DNA of 64,000 nucleotides from Scolanthus callimorphus (GCA_033964015.1 CM066918.1:21783387-21847386); one strand, 5' to 3'. Positions 25,101 through 35,299 are shown, counted from the first letter of the stretch. Numbers and translations: made by a program. Notes: a model not told the origin generated them from the letters alone.

Positions 25101-26381
25101 ATATCAATATTTATAGCTCTGTGGCACCTTCTTGATTTGCTGATGGGACCTACAACTTTGGCTGTAGAGCAACTTGCGTATCTATAATGCGCAGTGATCG
25201 GGCAAAAATGTTTGTATAATACCACGTAAATGGTGCATGACGAATATTATGAAACTGGTTGCTTGTCATCCTTTCTTTTATCCGGAAGCTGTGGCACCAA
25301 TTGTAATTCTTGATAGCTATTTATTACAAATTGAGACGGAGGTTAATACAAATTGCGACAGCTCTGTTTATTACAAATTGCGACGGAGGTGTATTACAAA
25401 TTGCGACAGCTGTTTATTACAAATTGCGACAACTTTATTACAAATTGCGACAGGTATTACAAATTGCGACAACTTTATTACAAATTGTGACAGGTATTAC
25501 AAATTGCGATAATTATTACAAATTGCGACTGTACAGAGAGTCCTAATTTTTTTTAGCGTTGTTTGAAAAAAATGGGAGCCCTCCCCCCGGCCGTAAATAA
25601 TGACACGTCCCTTATTATGACTAGCGTCGGTAGTACATTACCATTCCAACGAGGCGCGCTGTACAAGTTATCCACATTTTAAGAAACTGAGAGGTATCAT
25701 ATTACATCATCACAAATATAGCTATTCGAAAAAACATTTTCAGCCAGCCTCGTTAGATCAATAATCTACACTAGATAACAAACACGATCACCACTCAGGG
25801 AAACGATTTAACTTATCCCCATCGAATGCAGAGACCATTTTCCAAGAAATTATATTTAAAGTCAGAGGTCATACATTTGTTGCCATAGAGATCAACATTG
25901 GTTATAACGATCGAGAATGACCAAAGGTATGGAAATGCAAATTGACTGGATCCCTCAGAGGCATTGGTTTAGAGATAGACTACCCCCCTCAGTTTTACGT
26001 CTGCCATTTTGGATTTGGCTTCCACCCAGGCCTTAAGTTACCTGAGATTCAGTAGACACTCAACACCCCTTTTTTCTGCCTGTCCTGCGTGTCTGTATGC
26101 CTTCTACATCTTAGTTTATGTTTGCTTTCCATCACGTAGACAAACACAGTGCGGGCGATTGCGGTAAAAAGGCGCACCGGGAGTGCGCCTTTAAACAGTT
26201 TCCAGCCAAATTGAGAATTAAGAACATGATGACAGCCGTCTCCACATTCGTGAAATGCTACGAACTAGCTGCTACAAAGACGTGCAAGAAAGAGAAACTC
26301 ACCAAAGAATTCTCCAATACCCTGAACAGAGTCGCCAAGATGCTTCTCAAAATATTCAAAGAGGACAAGCTTGTGTGCTAG
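15948..26381 (+). CDS. Secreted 12-cysteine protein, four-exon gene span
   Basis: Exons 15948-16162, 18685-19034, 20150-20185 and 26140-26381 total 843 nt, or 280 codons plus stop, with matching phase at each join (2, 1, 1). The product has a signal peptide (hydrophobic CLLFLALCAAMLI) and then 12 cysteines: four in exon 1, three in exon 2 and five in exon 4. An even count fits six disulfides. The middle is acidic to neutral; the C-terminus is basic, with amphipathic helices (TLNRVAKMLLKIFKEDK), and ends in Cys. I recognise no family; a lineage-specific extracellular protein is the best guess. The first junction is the weakest: a stronger-looking donor at 16145 would need an undetected extra exon. 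Confidence 0.6.
16163..18684 (+). other. Intron 1 of the 12-Cys gene
   Basis: Holds the 16727-17378 foldback and a poly-T run at 16257-16267. I looked for an intervening small exon because the first donor is ambiguous and found none that I could support. Confidence 0.5.
16727..17378. mobile_element. Inverted-repeat element with AATTATGCT iterations
   Basis: Ends taggctcgagtcgattgtgc and gcacaatcgacccgagccta are inverted. Just inside each end, the word (a)aattatgct is iterated (four to five times on the left, four on the right) in the same orientation. It lies in intron 1 of the 12-Cys gene. Confidence 0.75.
18685..19034 (+). CDS. Exon 2 of the 12-Cys protein
   Basis: Acceptor ctgaatcag|G (upstream in-frame TGA excludes earlier starts), donor GCCG|GTAACA at 19034/19035. 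Open for 116 codons with gene-like composition: three Cys (RVCDG, DLCDY, KNCDR) and many aromatic and acidic residues. Ends phase 1. Confidence 0.65.
19035..20149 (+). other. Intron 2 of the 12-Cys gene
   Basis: Contains MITE debris. At 19430-19530 there is a palindromic segment (gacctctcgcctcaagggcc.. ctcgaggtctaattg) related to 30346-30895. At 19802-19890 there is a cctcgttcccagggtcttgt element shared with 28890-29000. Confidence 0.55.
19800..19895. repeat. CCTCGTTCCCAGGGTCTTGT repeat, copy 1
   Basis: Runs cctcgttcccagggtcttgt, gatggataattttt..gatgacggttggtcgagca, aaagaccctgggggaggctg, agtcacatgacca. A second copy, closed by an inverted gggaacgaggttg, is at 28885-28995, so the unit is an inverted-repeat MITE. 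Confidence 0.6.
20150..20185 (+). CDS. Exon 3 of the 12-Cys protein (36-nt microexon)
   Basis: Acceptor ttatcttaacag|GT, donor GTGG|GTAAGT (full consensus). It adds a basic stretch (LKGYKGKVKKV) and keeps phase 1 on both sides. It is short, but both splice sites are strong and the phase fits its neighbours. Confidence 0.6.
20923..22831. mobile_element. 1.9-kb palindrome with TTAA-flanked GGAGGCTGCC ends
   Basis: Arms of about 750 bp (20927-21690 and 22083-22827) are near-identical inverted copies: ctttcacatggttaccctgg.. against ccagggtaaccatgtgaaag. A ~390-bp unique centre separates them. Ends are TTAA-GGAGGCTGCCTACA and TGTAGGCAGCCAAC-TTAA. The centre has a 65-codon open frame with no recognised homology. 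Its ends resemble those of the 11323-12973 palindrome. Confidence 0.85.
23795..24170. repeat. Foldback with AGAAAAGTGTCTATTTTT arms
   Basis: Bases 23854-23876 are inverted at 24090-24112. Outer inverted words (gcaagagtggatta / taatccactcttgg) extend it to about 375 bp. The centre is AT-rich with ttcgaatgctc repeats. Confidence 0.7.
24610..24785. repeat. TCGCAATTTGTAAT minisatellite array, left arm
   Basis: About eight copies of tcgcaatttgtaat with spacers of 3-12 bases (acctg, aaag, aaaaagctg, acactccg). Reading it gives repetitive frames such as YYKLRQ in one direction, an artefact of the repeat. Confidence 0.85.
25315..25535. repeat. ATTACAAATTGCGA minisatellite array, right arm
   Basis: About ten copies of attacaaattgcgac in the orientation opposite to the left array, ending ..gcgactgtac. 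Some units carry single-base changes (gtga, gata). Confidence 0.85.
26140..26381 (+). CDS. Exon 4 (terminal) of the 12-Cys protein
   Basis: Acceptor tgctttccatcacgtag|AC. The phase-1 base from exon 3 completes an Asp codon. 80 codons to TAG at 26379-26381. Five Cys, basic composition, last residue Cys. No AATAAA was seen immediately downstream. Confidence 0.65.
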
Positions 26382-26970
26382 GATAGTTACTGAAAAATGG
26401 GGGAAGGGATGACTGCAATATGCAGTAAGTCATGTAGTAGCGATGCCATAAAAGTAAAAGTTGAAAAGCGATACATACCGCGTCTTGTTTTCGCAATCGC
26501 GTAGATCATCCGGCAGAGAATCAGAGGATCAATAGGAAGAGGAAAGGGCGGGTCTTTCTCTCCATTATCGAAGTAAGTGCGCTGGCAATTTTACCATGAA
26601 AATTTTGATTCCGTCATACGTGATTAATATACGGTATTAAAAATACGGTAAGAAACGGTAGTTTGTTGTTGATCTGCGACTAGATTTCACCAAATTTAAT
26701 GAGATTAAAACGGACTGAATTCACTACTTTTACAGTCACCTCATACTCAGAATATCCCACGCGACACTTGTATCTTCTGGCGAGTGTCTGTGTATGCTAA
26801 GAAAATACAAGTGACAAGTGGGATATCTTCTGCATTAGTATTTAGAAAATAACACCTATGTTGTATTGTGAATGTGCGCATTCTGATTGGTTAAAAAGCG
26901 TGTTTGTAAGAGACCTGAGAAACACGTGTCACGCAACGCTGTCGCGCGCCTGTGTATGTTATTTTCTAAA

Positions 26971-27127
26971 AGCAATAAAAATACTTTCTGCGTGCTCTCA
27001 CACTCGGGGAATGTGGTCGAACTGATAAAACTTGAAAGACACGAGCCTCAAGTTTTGATCAGTTCTCCCAACATCCCCCTCGTGTTTGTAAGAAAGCAGA
27101 GAGCACGCGGAAAGTACTTTTATTGCT
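26971..27127. repeat. Short foldback
   Basis: agcaataaaaatactttctg then cgtgctctc is mirrored by gagagcacgcggaaagtact then tttattgct. Inner words gaactgataaaacttga / tcaagttttgatcagttc are also inverted. Confidence 0.8.
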
Positions 27128-27954
27128 TAAATACTACACGGGAACCTCCATAGATCGCGCGTTTGAAGCCCGAGTGCAAGTGGTTCGGATATTTTTACTT
27201 TCTAATGGAACTATCTGATTCGAAATGCAACAAAAATCCTTCCCAGTTAACTTATGTTGTCTCTTTAGTTTTCAAGGTGAATCAGAGAGATAATTTATTT
27301 CTTGAACTTCTTTGGAATCAGAGATCGATGATTCGTTCACGGCACTTTTGAGAGACAAACTACATTCACAACAACATACTAATTAAGGCATTTTTGTCGA
27401 AAACATATCACAAGAAACTCTTAATCTACTTTGCCGAACGTTTACCTGTAGGTTGAAAGGCACAGTAAATCGTAGAAGCCAGTCATTGAGCTCAGTTTAA
27501 GAGAGAATTTCAGTTAAGCTTACCGTCGCCATGTTGATTCACTTGATCACGAGCCATCCGACATCAAACGTATTTAAAGTGGTATTTCTTTTTATGAACA
27601 CGGTGTTCCTCATTGTCCCAGAGCTTAAAGAGGTTAATTTCCCAAATTCTGTCTGAATATTCCAATCGTATCTTGAATTTCTACATAACACGCCCTTCGG
27701 ACACAAGGTCTTCAAAAGTTCATGCCGCAAATGAAGGGGAGCGTAATTTTCGAGACTTTTCAGCTCCTGGACTAGCAATACAATATGTTGCTTTTATGAA
27801 AAACATCGTACTTGACCTTGATTTTGGAAAATTAGATTTTCATGAGGTTATCTTCATCTCCATTCCATCAGATCAACGCCACTTTCGTCTCCCAGAATGG
27901 GAGAGGCCTTTTACCTACATTGTACGGCTCCAATAAAATTTCTATGTCTATGAT

Positions 27955-28345
27955 CGTCGGAAATTGTTGGTTTCACCCATAAAAGATACCAAACATGCCG
28001 TGGCTCAAATAATTTATTATCCTAAAAGATACCTTAAAAGATGAGGCCTTATGTGCCAAGTAGGCGCGAAGGAGACAGGTAACAGGTAAAAGGTACTCAT
28101 CAAGAAATTTCCGTGTTTGAGTAAAATGCTGCCTGTAACGTTGTCTAATTGATCGTCTTCTCGAAGAGTAATCTCTCTTTCTTACACGGTTTTTAAAGCA
28201 CATCATGAGACAAAACAATTTGGACAAATATTTGGGCCCTAAAAGATACCAATCTCCCTAAAGTTTTATTGAAGATCAAGATCACCCCTAAAAGAGACCA
28301 AACCCCTTGATTTTAACCCCTAAAGGATACGACGACCATCCTTGA
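27955..28345. mobile_element. CCCTAAAAGATACC-family MITE, degraded
   Basis: Contains ttcacccataaaagatacca, the cctaaaagatacct words, gaagatcaagatcacccctaaaag and gatacgacgaccatcc, in the same order as 40330-40780. Its left end lacks the G-run and the gactcccatat end. Confidence 0.6.
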
Positions 28346-28479
28346 TCAACAAATATGTGAGTCCCCCCCCCCCCACCCCCCTGGGCCCAAATGGTGCCCC
28401 TTCCACTTGGATCCGCCCCTGAGTGTTATAATATCAAGACAACCAATGCAGAAGAAAGCGAACGACAAGTAAATATTGA

Positions 28480-28870
28480 TAAAACAGTGCTTTTTATTCA
28501 GGAATTCCAGTTGCTTCCATGTCAAAAAGCATTTATGACAATCCCGAATAGTATGATGCTTTGTACAGTATTGTTATATGCTTGAATCAGAACGTAAAAC
28601 GAAAATCCTTTGATAAAATGAGAAATATACACCCTTTCTTGTATAAAATAGTAATGTACACGACCTGTGAGTATACATGAAATGGGCCAAACATGGATTA
28701 ATAAACAGCTTGACCGAGCGTCTTTAGAACCACGAAATTTCATAAAAACATAAAAACATAGCACAGGAGTCCATTACATGGAGGAAGCTTGCACATGAAA
28801 TCGAGGCCGCAGGCACCCGTCAACAAATATCAAATAGTCGATGTTGTTTTTGCCAATAGGATTGGAAAGC
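28480..28870 (-). CDS. Candidate last exon and 3'UTR of the PH-domain gene
   Basis: On the minus strand a frame closes with KNNIDYLIFVDGCLRPRF.. and TAA at about 28774-28776, followed by about 280 bases of AT-rich DNA and an AATAAA (gaataaaaag, near 28495), which looks like a 3'UTR. The frame is open upstream until a MITE at 28885. The acceptor is uncertain: tcctag at about 28868 does not match the phase-0 end of the preceding exon, so another exon would be needed. Only the coding end plus AATAAA argues for this. Confidence 0.3.
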
Positions 28871-28884
28871 CTAGGACCTTGTAA

Positions 28885-28998
28885 CCTCGCCCTCAGGGTC
28901 TTGTGGGTAATTTTCAAGATGGCGGTTGGTCGAGCACAAGACCCCGGAGGAGGCTGAGTCACATGACCACTGTTTGAGGACATGGGAACGAGGTTGTC
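28885..28998. mobile_element. CCTCGTTCCCAGGGTCTTGT MITE, copy 2
   Basis: Inverted ends aacctcgccctcagggtctt.. and gggaacgaggtt. The inner part gatggcggttggtcgagcac and gaggctgagtcacatgacca matches 19800-19895. Confidence 0.65.
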
Positions 28999-31676
28999 CT
29001 TTGTTTCGAAACGGGCTCCTGGGGGCTAAACCAAGATGGCGGCCAGCACGAACAGCGTTTCTCTCCAAAATCTGCAAGTTTTGACGAACTCTATTGCAAC
29101 TTAGGGAAGAAATATGCTAGGAAAACATATGGAATTCCAAGTATGGTAAATAGAAACGTCCACATAAGAATCTTTTAGAAAACGTCTCATTTCAACGGGA
29201 ACTATGAAATGTCAAATTCTCATATCAGATGGAGATCAACGGCGCCCTCATAATATGGTAGCTGACACCAACGTTGGTATTGATCGCGAGAGCTCCAGTT
29301 GACAGTTTCTTTAATTGCATTGTTTGATATGCCGGCCTCGTTTTCATGTGCGTCTTGTGGATTTCTATTATAGACTATCACTTCTAAAACACTTCTAGCT
29401 TAAAAAAAAATGAATGACTACTTGTGATCCTACTCACTAGAGTCGACTAGAGTGTCTCCATTATAAACATCGAGTAGAAAAACTAATTCATTTTCATAAT
29501 ATAAAAATCACATATGATATAATATAAAATAATCACTTCGCACTTATAAGTCTCATAATTATCTGGTATTTATAGATCTCAAAATTAATTTTAAATGATT
29601 ACGTTCTTTGTTTTTCTTCATCTTTGAATGAAATAGGATATATAATCGCTTTTTCATTTTGGTAATTTTTTTTACTAATTTAATCATAAATATCATGAAT
29701 GTGGTCACAACGCATTTGTCTCGATTTATATTGCTATTGAGATGCTTCACTGGCGGAATTTATCGGTAATACATGAAAGGTTACATATGTGAGAGGAAGA
29801 GAACGATTTGCCGGACCGGAATTTTTTTTACCATTTACTTTCGATAGACCAATTGACGTCGGTAAATCAGTTTTCTCGCGACGTTCAACGGGTTACAGGC
29901 CCTTGGTTTACAGGCGTAGTGTGCTTGCTTGTGTCTTTTGTTGGCTCTTTCTTGGTGTTGCAAGGCACCAGAGGCATAAAGACAATAGAAGACAAAAGAC
30001 CGTAGAACGAAACAATGAGATGGAATACAATAGCTCAAATCCAAAATACAATACATCTTGCAACACCAAGAAAGACCCCTTTTGTTCCCTTGCGAAAGTG
30101 GAGTTGCGTGACGCATCGTGTAACTCGGTGTTCTCACGGCGTCACGACACTGCCGTCAGCAGTGCTTCCGGTGCAGTGCTTCCGGTTACTGCCTTGTACT
30201 GGCCAGGAAATCTTCAAAGTCCTGGAAATATTGAAATTTGGTAAATAAAAAAGCTATCCTTTCATCAACGAGGCCGGGCATCCGGCCTTTTCCAGTGCTC
30301 AGTGTGCAGATAGTACTGGACAACATTAATACACTGTCCCATAGCCTATTTAACAATTAGACCTCAAGGCCGAATGTGCTATGATGAATAGACCATGAGG
30401 CCGAAGGCCGAATGGTCTATTGATATCATAGCACATGAGGACGCGAGGTCTAATTGTTTTAGTATAAACCAACTAGTTGGTCGGTTTTGGCAATGAATTC
30501 CATTATTTTATGTTGAAAAAATCAAGTTTTCTTGCAAAGAAAGGTGGTGATTTTGCCAGGCACGGTCTATCACTTTTTAGTATAAACCAACTAATGGTCT
30601 ATTACAAATCCTGCATTCTGATTGGCTGAGCTACTAATGGTCTATTAGTGATAGACCGTGCCTGGCAAAACCACCACCTTTCTTTGAAAGAAAACTTGAT
30701 TTTTTTCAACATAAAATAATGGAATTCATTGCCAAAACCGACCAACTAGTTGGTTTATACTAAAACAATTAGACCTCTCGTCCTCATGTGCTATGATATC
30801 AATAGACCATTCGGCCTTCGGCCTCATGGTCTATTCATCATAGCACATTCGGCCTTGAGGTCTAATTGTTAAATAGACCATTAGTAGCTCAGCCAATCAG
30901 AATGCAGGATTTGTAATAGACCATTAGTTGGTTTATACTAAAGCTTGTTAGTCGGCTCTCCAGTGGGTTTTTTCGGATTATTTGATTTTTTTGGCGCACG
31001 GGATTCCTGTGTCGCGGGGGAATCAAATCTCCGAAAATTCCACTGGGGAGCCGGCTACATAGTGAATAGCTGGGTCTTTGAGTGCATGCTTCCTTTTTAA
31101 TCGTCTTCTAGGAAATTCTATTAGAAATGTATTATTTGTAAACATCGAGCCTTAAACCGAGCTGTATAGAAAATAATTTAAAATTTGAGATAAATATTCG
31201 CCGGTATTTCATAGAAAGCCATTAAACAACTATTCATCCTATAAATTTGACAAACTCAGCCAAAAACTAGGCTTACCAAGGAATCCAATAAATACTGCTC
31301 TTTATACCACTCCACAGAAAACACAGCCAATCAGAAAGCACGAATGGCGTTGTATATTCGGCGGTATTCCACTCAACCTTCCCGTCATGTACTGCATTTA
31401 CGTAAAACATTTCTTTAATTTTCTGTAGCGTGGTATAAAAAAGTTATACAATGAATTCTCGTGGCATACTTCAAGATAATCCACTTGTCACTTGTATACC
31501 AAAAAATACAAGTGACGCGTGGGATATTCTGCAGTATGCAACTCGAAAGCATTTTATAACTAGTATGTTTTTGATAGAAAATGCTTTTCTCTTATTTGGC
31601 AATGTGTAATATGTATAGGTTATAATGAAATAATATATCTTCGACATAGAGCGACATAAAAAACACACAAATGTAC
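28999..31676 (-). other. Presumed last intron of the PH gene
   Basis: AT-rich (29390-29760). A 30346-30895 palindrome family and a short aatccacttgtcacttgtat / atacaagtgacgcgtggg foldback (31480-31530) are present. No exon was recognised, although phase suggests one is missing. Confidence 0.4.
30346..30895. mobile_element. Compound palindrome (AGACCTCAAGGCC family)
   Basis: The left arm (aacaattagacctcaaggcc .. agtataaaccaactagttgg .. ctttgccaggcacggtctat) is repeated inverted in the right arm. Each arm holds its own smaller palindromes (gaggccgaaggccgaatggtc). At the centre and right edge is cctgcattctgattggctga in both orientations. Related pieces lie at 19430-19530 and 59500-59745. Confidence 0.8.
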
Positions 31677-33237
31677 CTTGATCTGGGACAGGGCAGTTAT
31701 CAAACTCGCCCGATGGTCACTCGAGCTTCTCGGTAACGTGGACGCCTCCCCGCTACTCCCCGAAGATGATTTCCTCGTCGGAATTTCCACGGCGACATTA
31801 TGCAACTCCGCCCGCTTGAACGACGGTGAGGAAAATCGTTTCCTCCGACCCTCAGCTGCTTCGGAGGAGAACGAATTGAGCCTGTCAAATCCGTACAGAG
31901 AACCCTCAGACGAGGAGGAATCGCGCTTTTCGGGAGCAGGGACCCCACGTCTGGCCATAGTTGGTGAGCCTTTTAGGGAATACTCATCTATAGAGCCTTC
32001 GGATGAGACCGAAATACGCTTCCGTCCTTGCGCGCGCCGAGCTCCTCCTGGCGAGATCCGTTTCAGCTCTTCCTCAAGTACTACCAACGAGGCTTGCTTC
32101 TTCGATCCCTTCCTAATTAGGGAGGTCTCCAAAGACGAGGCAGAGGAGCGATGAGTGTCCATACCCCCATCAAATGATTCCCGAGATGAGGTGGAACCCT
32201 GTGGTGACTGTCTGTACGTCGCTCGTCTATCCTCGCATGTACCTCGATAGCTCACCGAATCTCTCTTGACTGGGAACTCCTTAGCCGATTTAGTTTTTAG
32301 TTCATTTATATTTCCCATTATCTCCGCTTCTTTTGTTCTGTTCTCTTCAATATCATGATCAATGTCTGCCAGTTTCTCGTTTACTTCTTTCAACCTTTTT
32401 TGCGACCGTATAACCTCCCCTTTGTCGGACACGTGTTCCTTACCTAATAGCTTTTTAACAGTTCCCTTCTTTTCAGAGTTCTTTTCTATCTTTTTCTCGA
32501 GTACCTCTTTTTCTAAGTTCAATGAATTTCTCCGTTTGCGCAACAAAGTCTCAGTTTTTAAAGCTTTCAGTTTTTCCTCTTCCGCAATTTTGTCATATCT
32601 GTCCAGGACATCTTTAGGGTTTTGGACACCCGATATGAAGCCTTCCAAATCCGAAGAGATAGAAACAACGGAAATCGCCCTTGGTTTAGTTCGTGCTTCG
32701 CTTCCGACCTCACTAATGCGTCCTTGTACTTCGACTTGTGTCTCTGTGGCCGTTTTTTGAGCGTCCGGTTGAGCACTGTCCGAATTTGGGGATTCCGGGC
32801 GAGGCGATTGATCTTTGAGAACAGCTGCAGCAGACTTCTTCCAGTTGACGCGCGCCTTTTTGGCCTTGACATACCTTGTCTGCCCGAGACTTTGCAGTAA
32901 TTGTTGCTCATGAAGGAGGTTAAGAACCTCTTCAAGCGAAGTCGCTTTCCGTTGATTCAGATGAGAAGAACTCAAGTTTAGACTCTTTGACAGGTGATCA
33001 TTATCTACAGGAACAGTTTCCCTGATGCGGCGTAGTTCCAATAAAGACAGAGATTTATCCCGAGTAATATTGTTATTGTTGTTATTGCTGCTGGAGCTGT
33101 TGTTAGTGGATTCGTAAGCCAGCTCACTACCTTTTTCTACATCAGGTTTGGATTGTATCGCGATACCGGTGTCACCTTTGCGTCGAGGGATGATCCCGTT
33201 TAGAAGATCTAGACCACGATGCTCAGTTAAATCGGAG
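31677..33237 (-). CDS. Large exon of a PH-domain, coiled-coil, Ser-rich protein
   Basis: Acceptor ttattttttcag|C, donor AAG|GTACAT; 1561 nt, open throughout (about 520 codons). After the PH domain of the previous exon come an Asn/Ser linker, a basic patch (KAKKARVNWKKS), and a roughly 100-residue highly charged coiled coil (EKEVLEKKIEKNSEKKG .. EENRTKEAEIMGNINEL). A Ser/Arg-rich tail follows, with repeated SSEGS motifs and Arg-x-x-Ser sites (RKRISVSSEGS, RRKRFSSPS), likely targets of basophilic kinases. Such proteins usually link phosphoinositide membranes to the cytoskeleton or junctions (family-level inference). A PLEKHA-like scaffold is possible, but I cannot name the gene. Confidence 0.8.
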
Positions 33238-33430
33238 CTGAAAAAATAACAGAAGGTTTACGTTAATGAAGATGAAGACGACTCACTCCTCAAGAAAAAA
33301 GAAGAAAACGAAAGAAAAGAAGGGAAAAGAAGGTCATAGCACAATGTGCATAGTTCTGGATATGCACAAACAATTTGCTGGTGCGTGAGACGTGCAAAGT
33401 CGAGATCATTCAAAATAAATTTATTCTTAC
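33238..33430 (-). other. PH-gene intron
   Basis: 193-bp intron with GT and AG borders. Purine-rich on the plus strand (aagaaaaaagaagaaaacg), so its minus strand gives a strong pyrimidine tract. Confidence 0.75.
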
Positions 33431-33501
33431 CCCTCCGTGGAGGAATCGGCTTTCAACAGCTCGATCCATTGCGTGAGTCCCTCTGCGCTCTCCGCTGCAA
33501 G
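33431..33501 (-). CDS. Exon with the C-terminal helix of a PH domain (runs into the gap)
   Basis: Ends at a consensus donor (GAGG|GTAAGA) and joins the next exon in frame through a Gly codon. The readable peptide, AAESAEGLTQWIELLKADS, is the signature last helix of a PH domain, including its invariant Trp. The 5' part is inside the N run, so most of the PH domain is not visible. Confidence 0.8.
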
Positions 33502-33601
33502 NNNNNNNNNNNNNNNNNNNNNNNNNNNNNNNNNNNNNNNNNNNNNNNNNNNNNNNNNNNNNNNNNNNNNNNNNNNNNNNNNNNNNNNNNNNNNNNNNNN
33601 N
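33502..33601. other. Assembly gap (100 N)
   Basis: Exactly 100 N, the usual placeholder for a gap of unknown size, directly followed by 15 C. The rest of the PH exon must lie here. Confidence 0.98.
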
Positions 33602-34684
33602 CCCCCCCCCCCCCCAGCTCCATGCCGCGCGGAGATACGAATTTTATCTTCGAGCGTTGAAAATTTATCTCACGAGTGAGCGCAGCGAAGATCTTACGCT
33701 ATTGGCTTCGGCACCTCATTATTCAGCAAACTATTGTGTTCTCATTCTATTGTTTTATTTCCATTGTTTTGGCTGAGGTACGATCTTCCGGTTGCTGCTA
33801 CACGACCCATATGTTTTAAAAGAGGTTGCAAACGTTCTTGAAACGTTCTTCTCGTTCTTGATGTTTCACGACAGCTTCGCACAGTGCCAATCAAAGCACG
33901 CGTAGAAAACGTTGTCTGTCTTGTCTGATTCTGTCGCAAACTCACTTTCAAAAACACGTGCCGCGCGTGTTGTCGGCCGCTAGATGACCGTATTAAGGTG
34001 GCCCGCGCCTGTTTCACAAGAAAAATATACTAACATTTAATCGCCGGCTTTTCCAGAAAACGCGCTCCGATTGCTAATATTTTTGGCTGCTAGAATAGTG
34101 GATTACTAGAGATTATGCTGCAAGGAAATTATAATAAAAAAGTTACACCGATTACACAAAAGTTCTCATTTACAGATGACTGTCGTGAGTAATGGTAATT
34201 ACTTTGGTAGTTACTCCTATAGGTTTATTCAGAATTGGTGTAATTACTTTGCGATTGGTTTTACTACAGTCATATGAAAACCGCTCTAGTTTTTGCTTCA
34301 TTTGTCATCGCTAGCAATGTACGAAGTTCAAATTAATGTAGCTTATAGTGATTTCCATCCTAAAATGGCTTCCGATATTTGGTTCCTAGAACAGCGCACC
34401 GTAGACAATCACTGGTGTACTTTTACTTTCAAATTACTAGCGCCCTTGCATATTTTCCATAACCACAGTACTCAGGTACATTAAGGCATGGGTATAACCA
34501 TTTGACCTCAGAAGTAAGGGGGGTGGTCAAATGCCATTTAGAACATGTCTATCATTAAAGTAGTTGTTTCATTAGGTTGATATTATTAGATATTTCAGAA
34601 AGACGATACTGTGCCTTAATTAAGTCATCACGTGATGTCTCACATTGCGTTATTCGACATTTTTCAGCGTGACAATACATTTCG

Positions 34685-34974
34685 AAATAGTCTCAGTTCT
34701 AATAACAAGTTTTCTCGTACCTTTGTGCCGCAAAAAGATTAAGGCCATTGGTCTCTAAAACAATCCTGCCGGACTGAACAAGATTTTGAAAAATAATGAA
34801 ATATTTAGGCTTTTGTTTCACAGGGGCCTGGGGCGAGTGATTTTTGGAAATATCTAAGAAAAGAAACTTTCTTTTAATACGGTCCGGCAGGATTCTTAAA
34901 GTAGTTGGTAATAAACATGTTTTAAGGTGAAATTCATTTGGCTCCAATAAACGTTTCAACTGAGACTATTCAAT
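34685..34974. mobile_element. Foldback with AATAGTCTCAGTT ends
   Basis: Ends aatagtctcagttctaataa and its inverted partner aactgagactatt. Inner inverted words are cctgccggac / gtccggcagg and gttttaaaa-type blocks. No coding content. Confidence 0.7.
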
Positions 34975-35299
34975 CCACAAATAATATTGCGTGACAGAAA
35001 AATGTCAAGTGTTACCACAGTAAGGTCACACCTAGGAGGATCTATTTGTGGAATGTAATTTGAATCTCAACTCCTTTATGGGATAAATGCTGGTAAACAC
35101 TTTTTTGACCACCCCCTATGCTTTTTAGGTGTTCACTCTTGGACCCTTTGCCTAGCCTTAATCTACCTGAGTAATATAGAAAACTAGAATGCTATGACGC
35201 CGCGGGAATGAAGTTTGTAATTGTGAATACGTTGGTAACGTGTGTTGGAAAAGAACGTTAGGGGCAAAAAAACACAAACGTCTTAGAATGTCGACACTA

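Larger units (their letters stand above)
24405..25611. mobile_element. TTA-duplicating element carrying inverted minisatellite arrays
   Basis: Ends GGGACGTGTCATTATTTA and TAAATAATGACACGTCCC are perfect inverted 18-mers, each flanked by TTA (24402-24404 and 25612-25614), a 3-bp target duplication as in PIF/Harbinger-type elements (inference). Inside are two inverted arrays of the word ttacaaattgcgac (about 24610-24785 and 25315-25535) around a ~530-bp centre. No transposase frame. Confidence 0.8.
20186..26139 (+). other. Intron 3 of the 12-Cys gene (6 kb)
   Basis: Nearly all of it is transposon sequence: a CGCAGGCGTT MITE (20260-20400), the 1.9-kb palindrome 20923-22831, a 23795-24170 foldback and the 24405-25611 element. 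Nothing exon-like was recognised. Confidence 0.55.
26382..28480. other. Intergenic stretch between the 12-Cys and PH genes
   Basis: Holds palindromes (26740-26830, a cccacgcgacacttgtat / atacaagtgacaagtggg pair; 26971-27127) and a CCCTAAAAGATACC-family MITE at about 27955-28340 next to a poly-C run. No exon could be supported. Two opposing open frames at 27539-27936 were not convincing. Confidence 0.5.

Noticed and set aside
24610..25535. CRISPR-like array of short repeats and spacers
   Set aside because: Spacers are only 3-12 bases and repetitive, arrays are inverted pairs within a transposon, and the genome is eukaryotic.
27539..27936. Opposing 79- and 107-codon frames
   Set aside because: No splice support, no recognisable domain, and each is antisense to the other.
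31678..32154. 158-codon open frame on the plus strand opposite the PH-gene exon
   Set aside because: Fully antisense to a strongly supported exon with splice signals; a shadow of its codon use.
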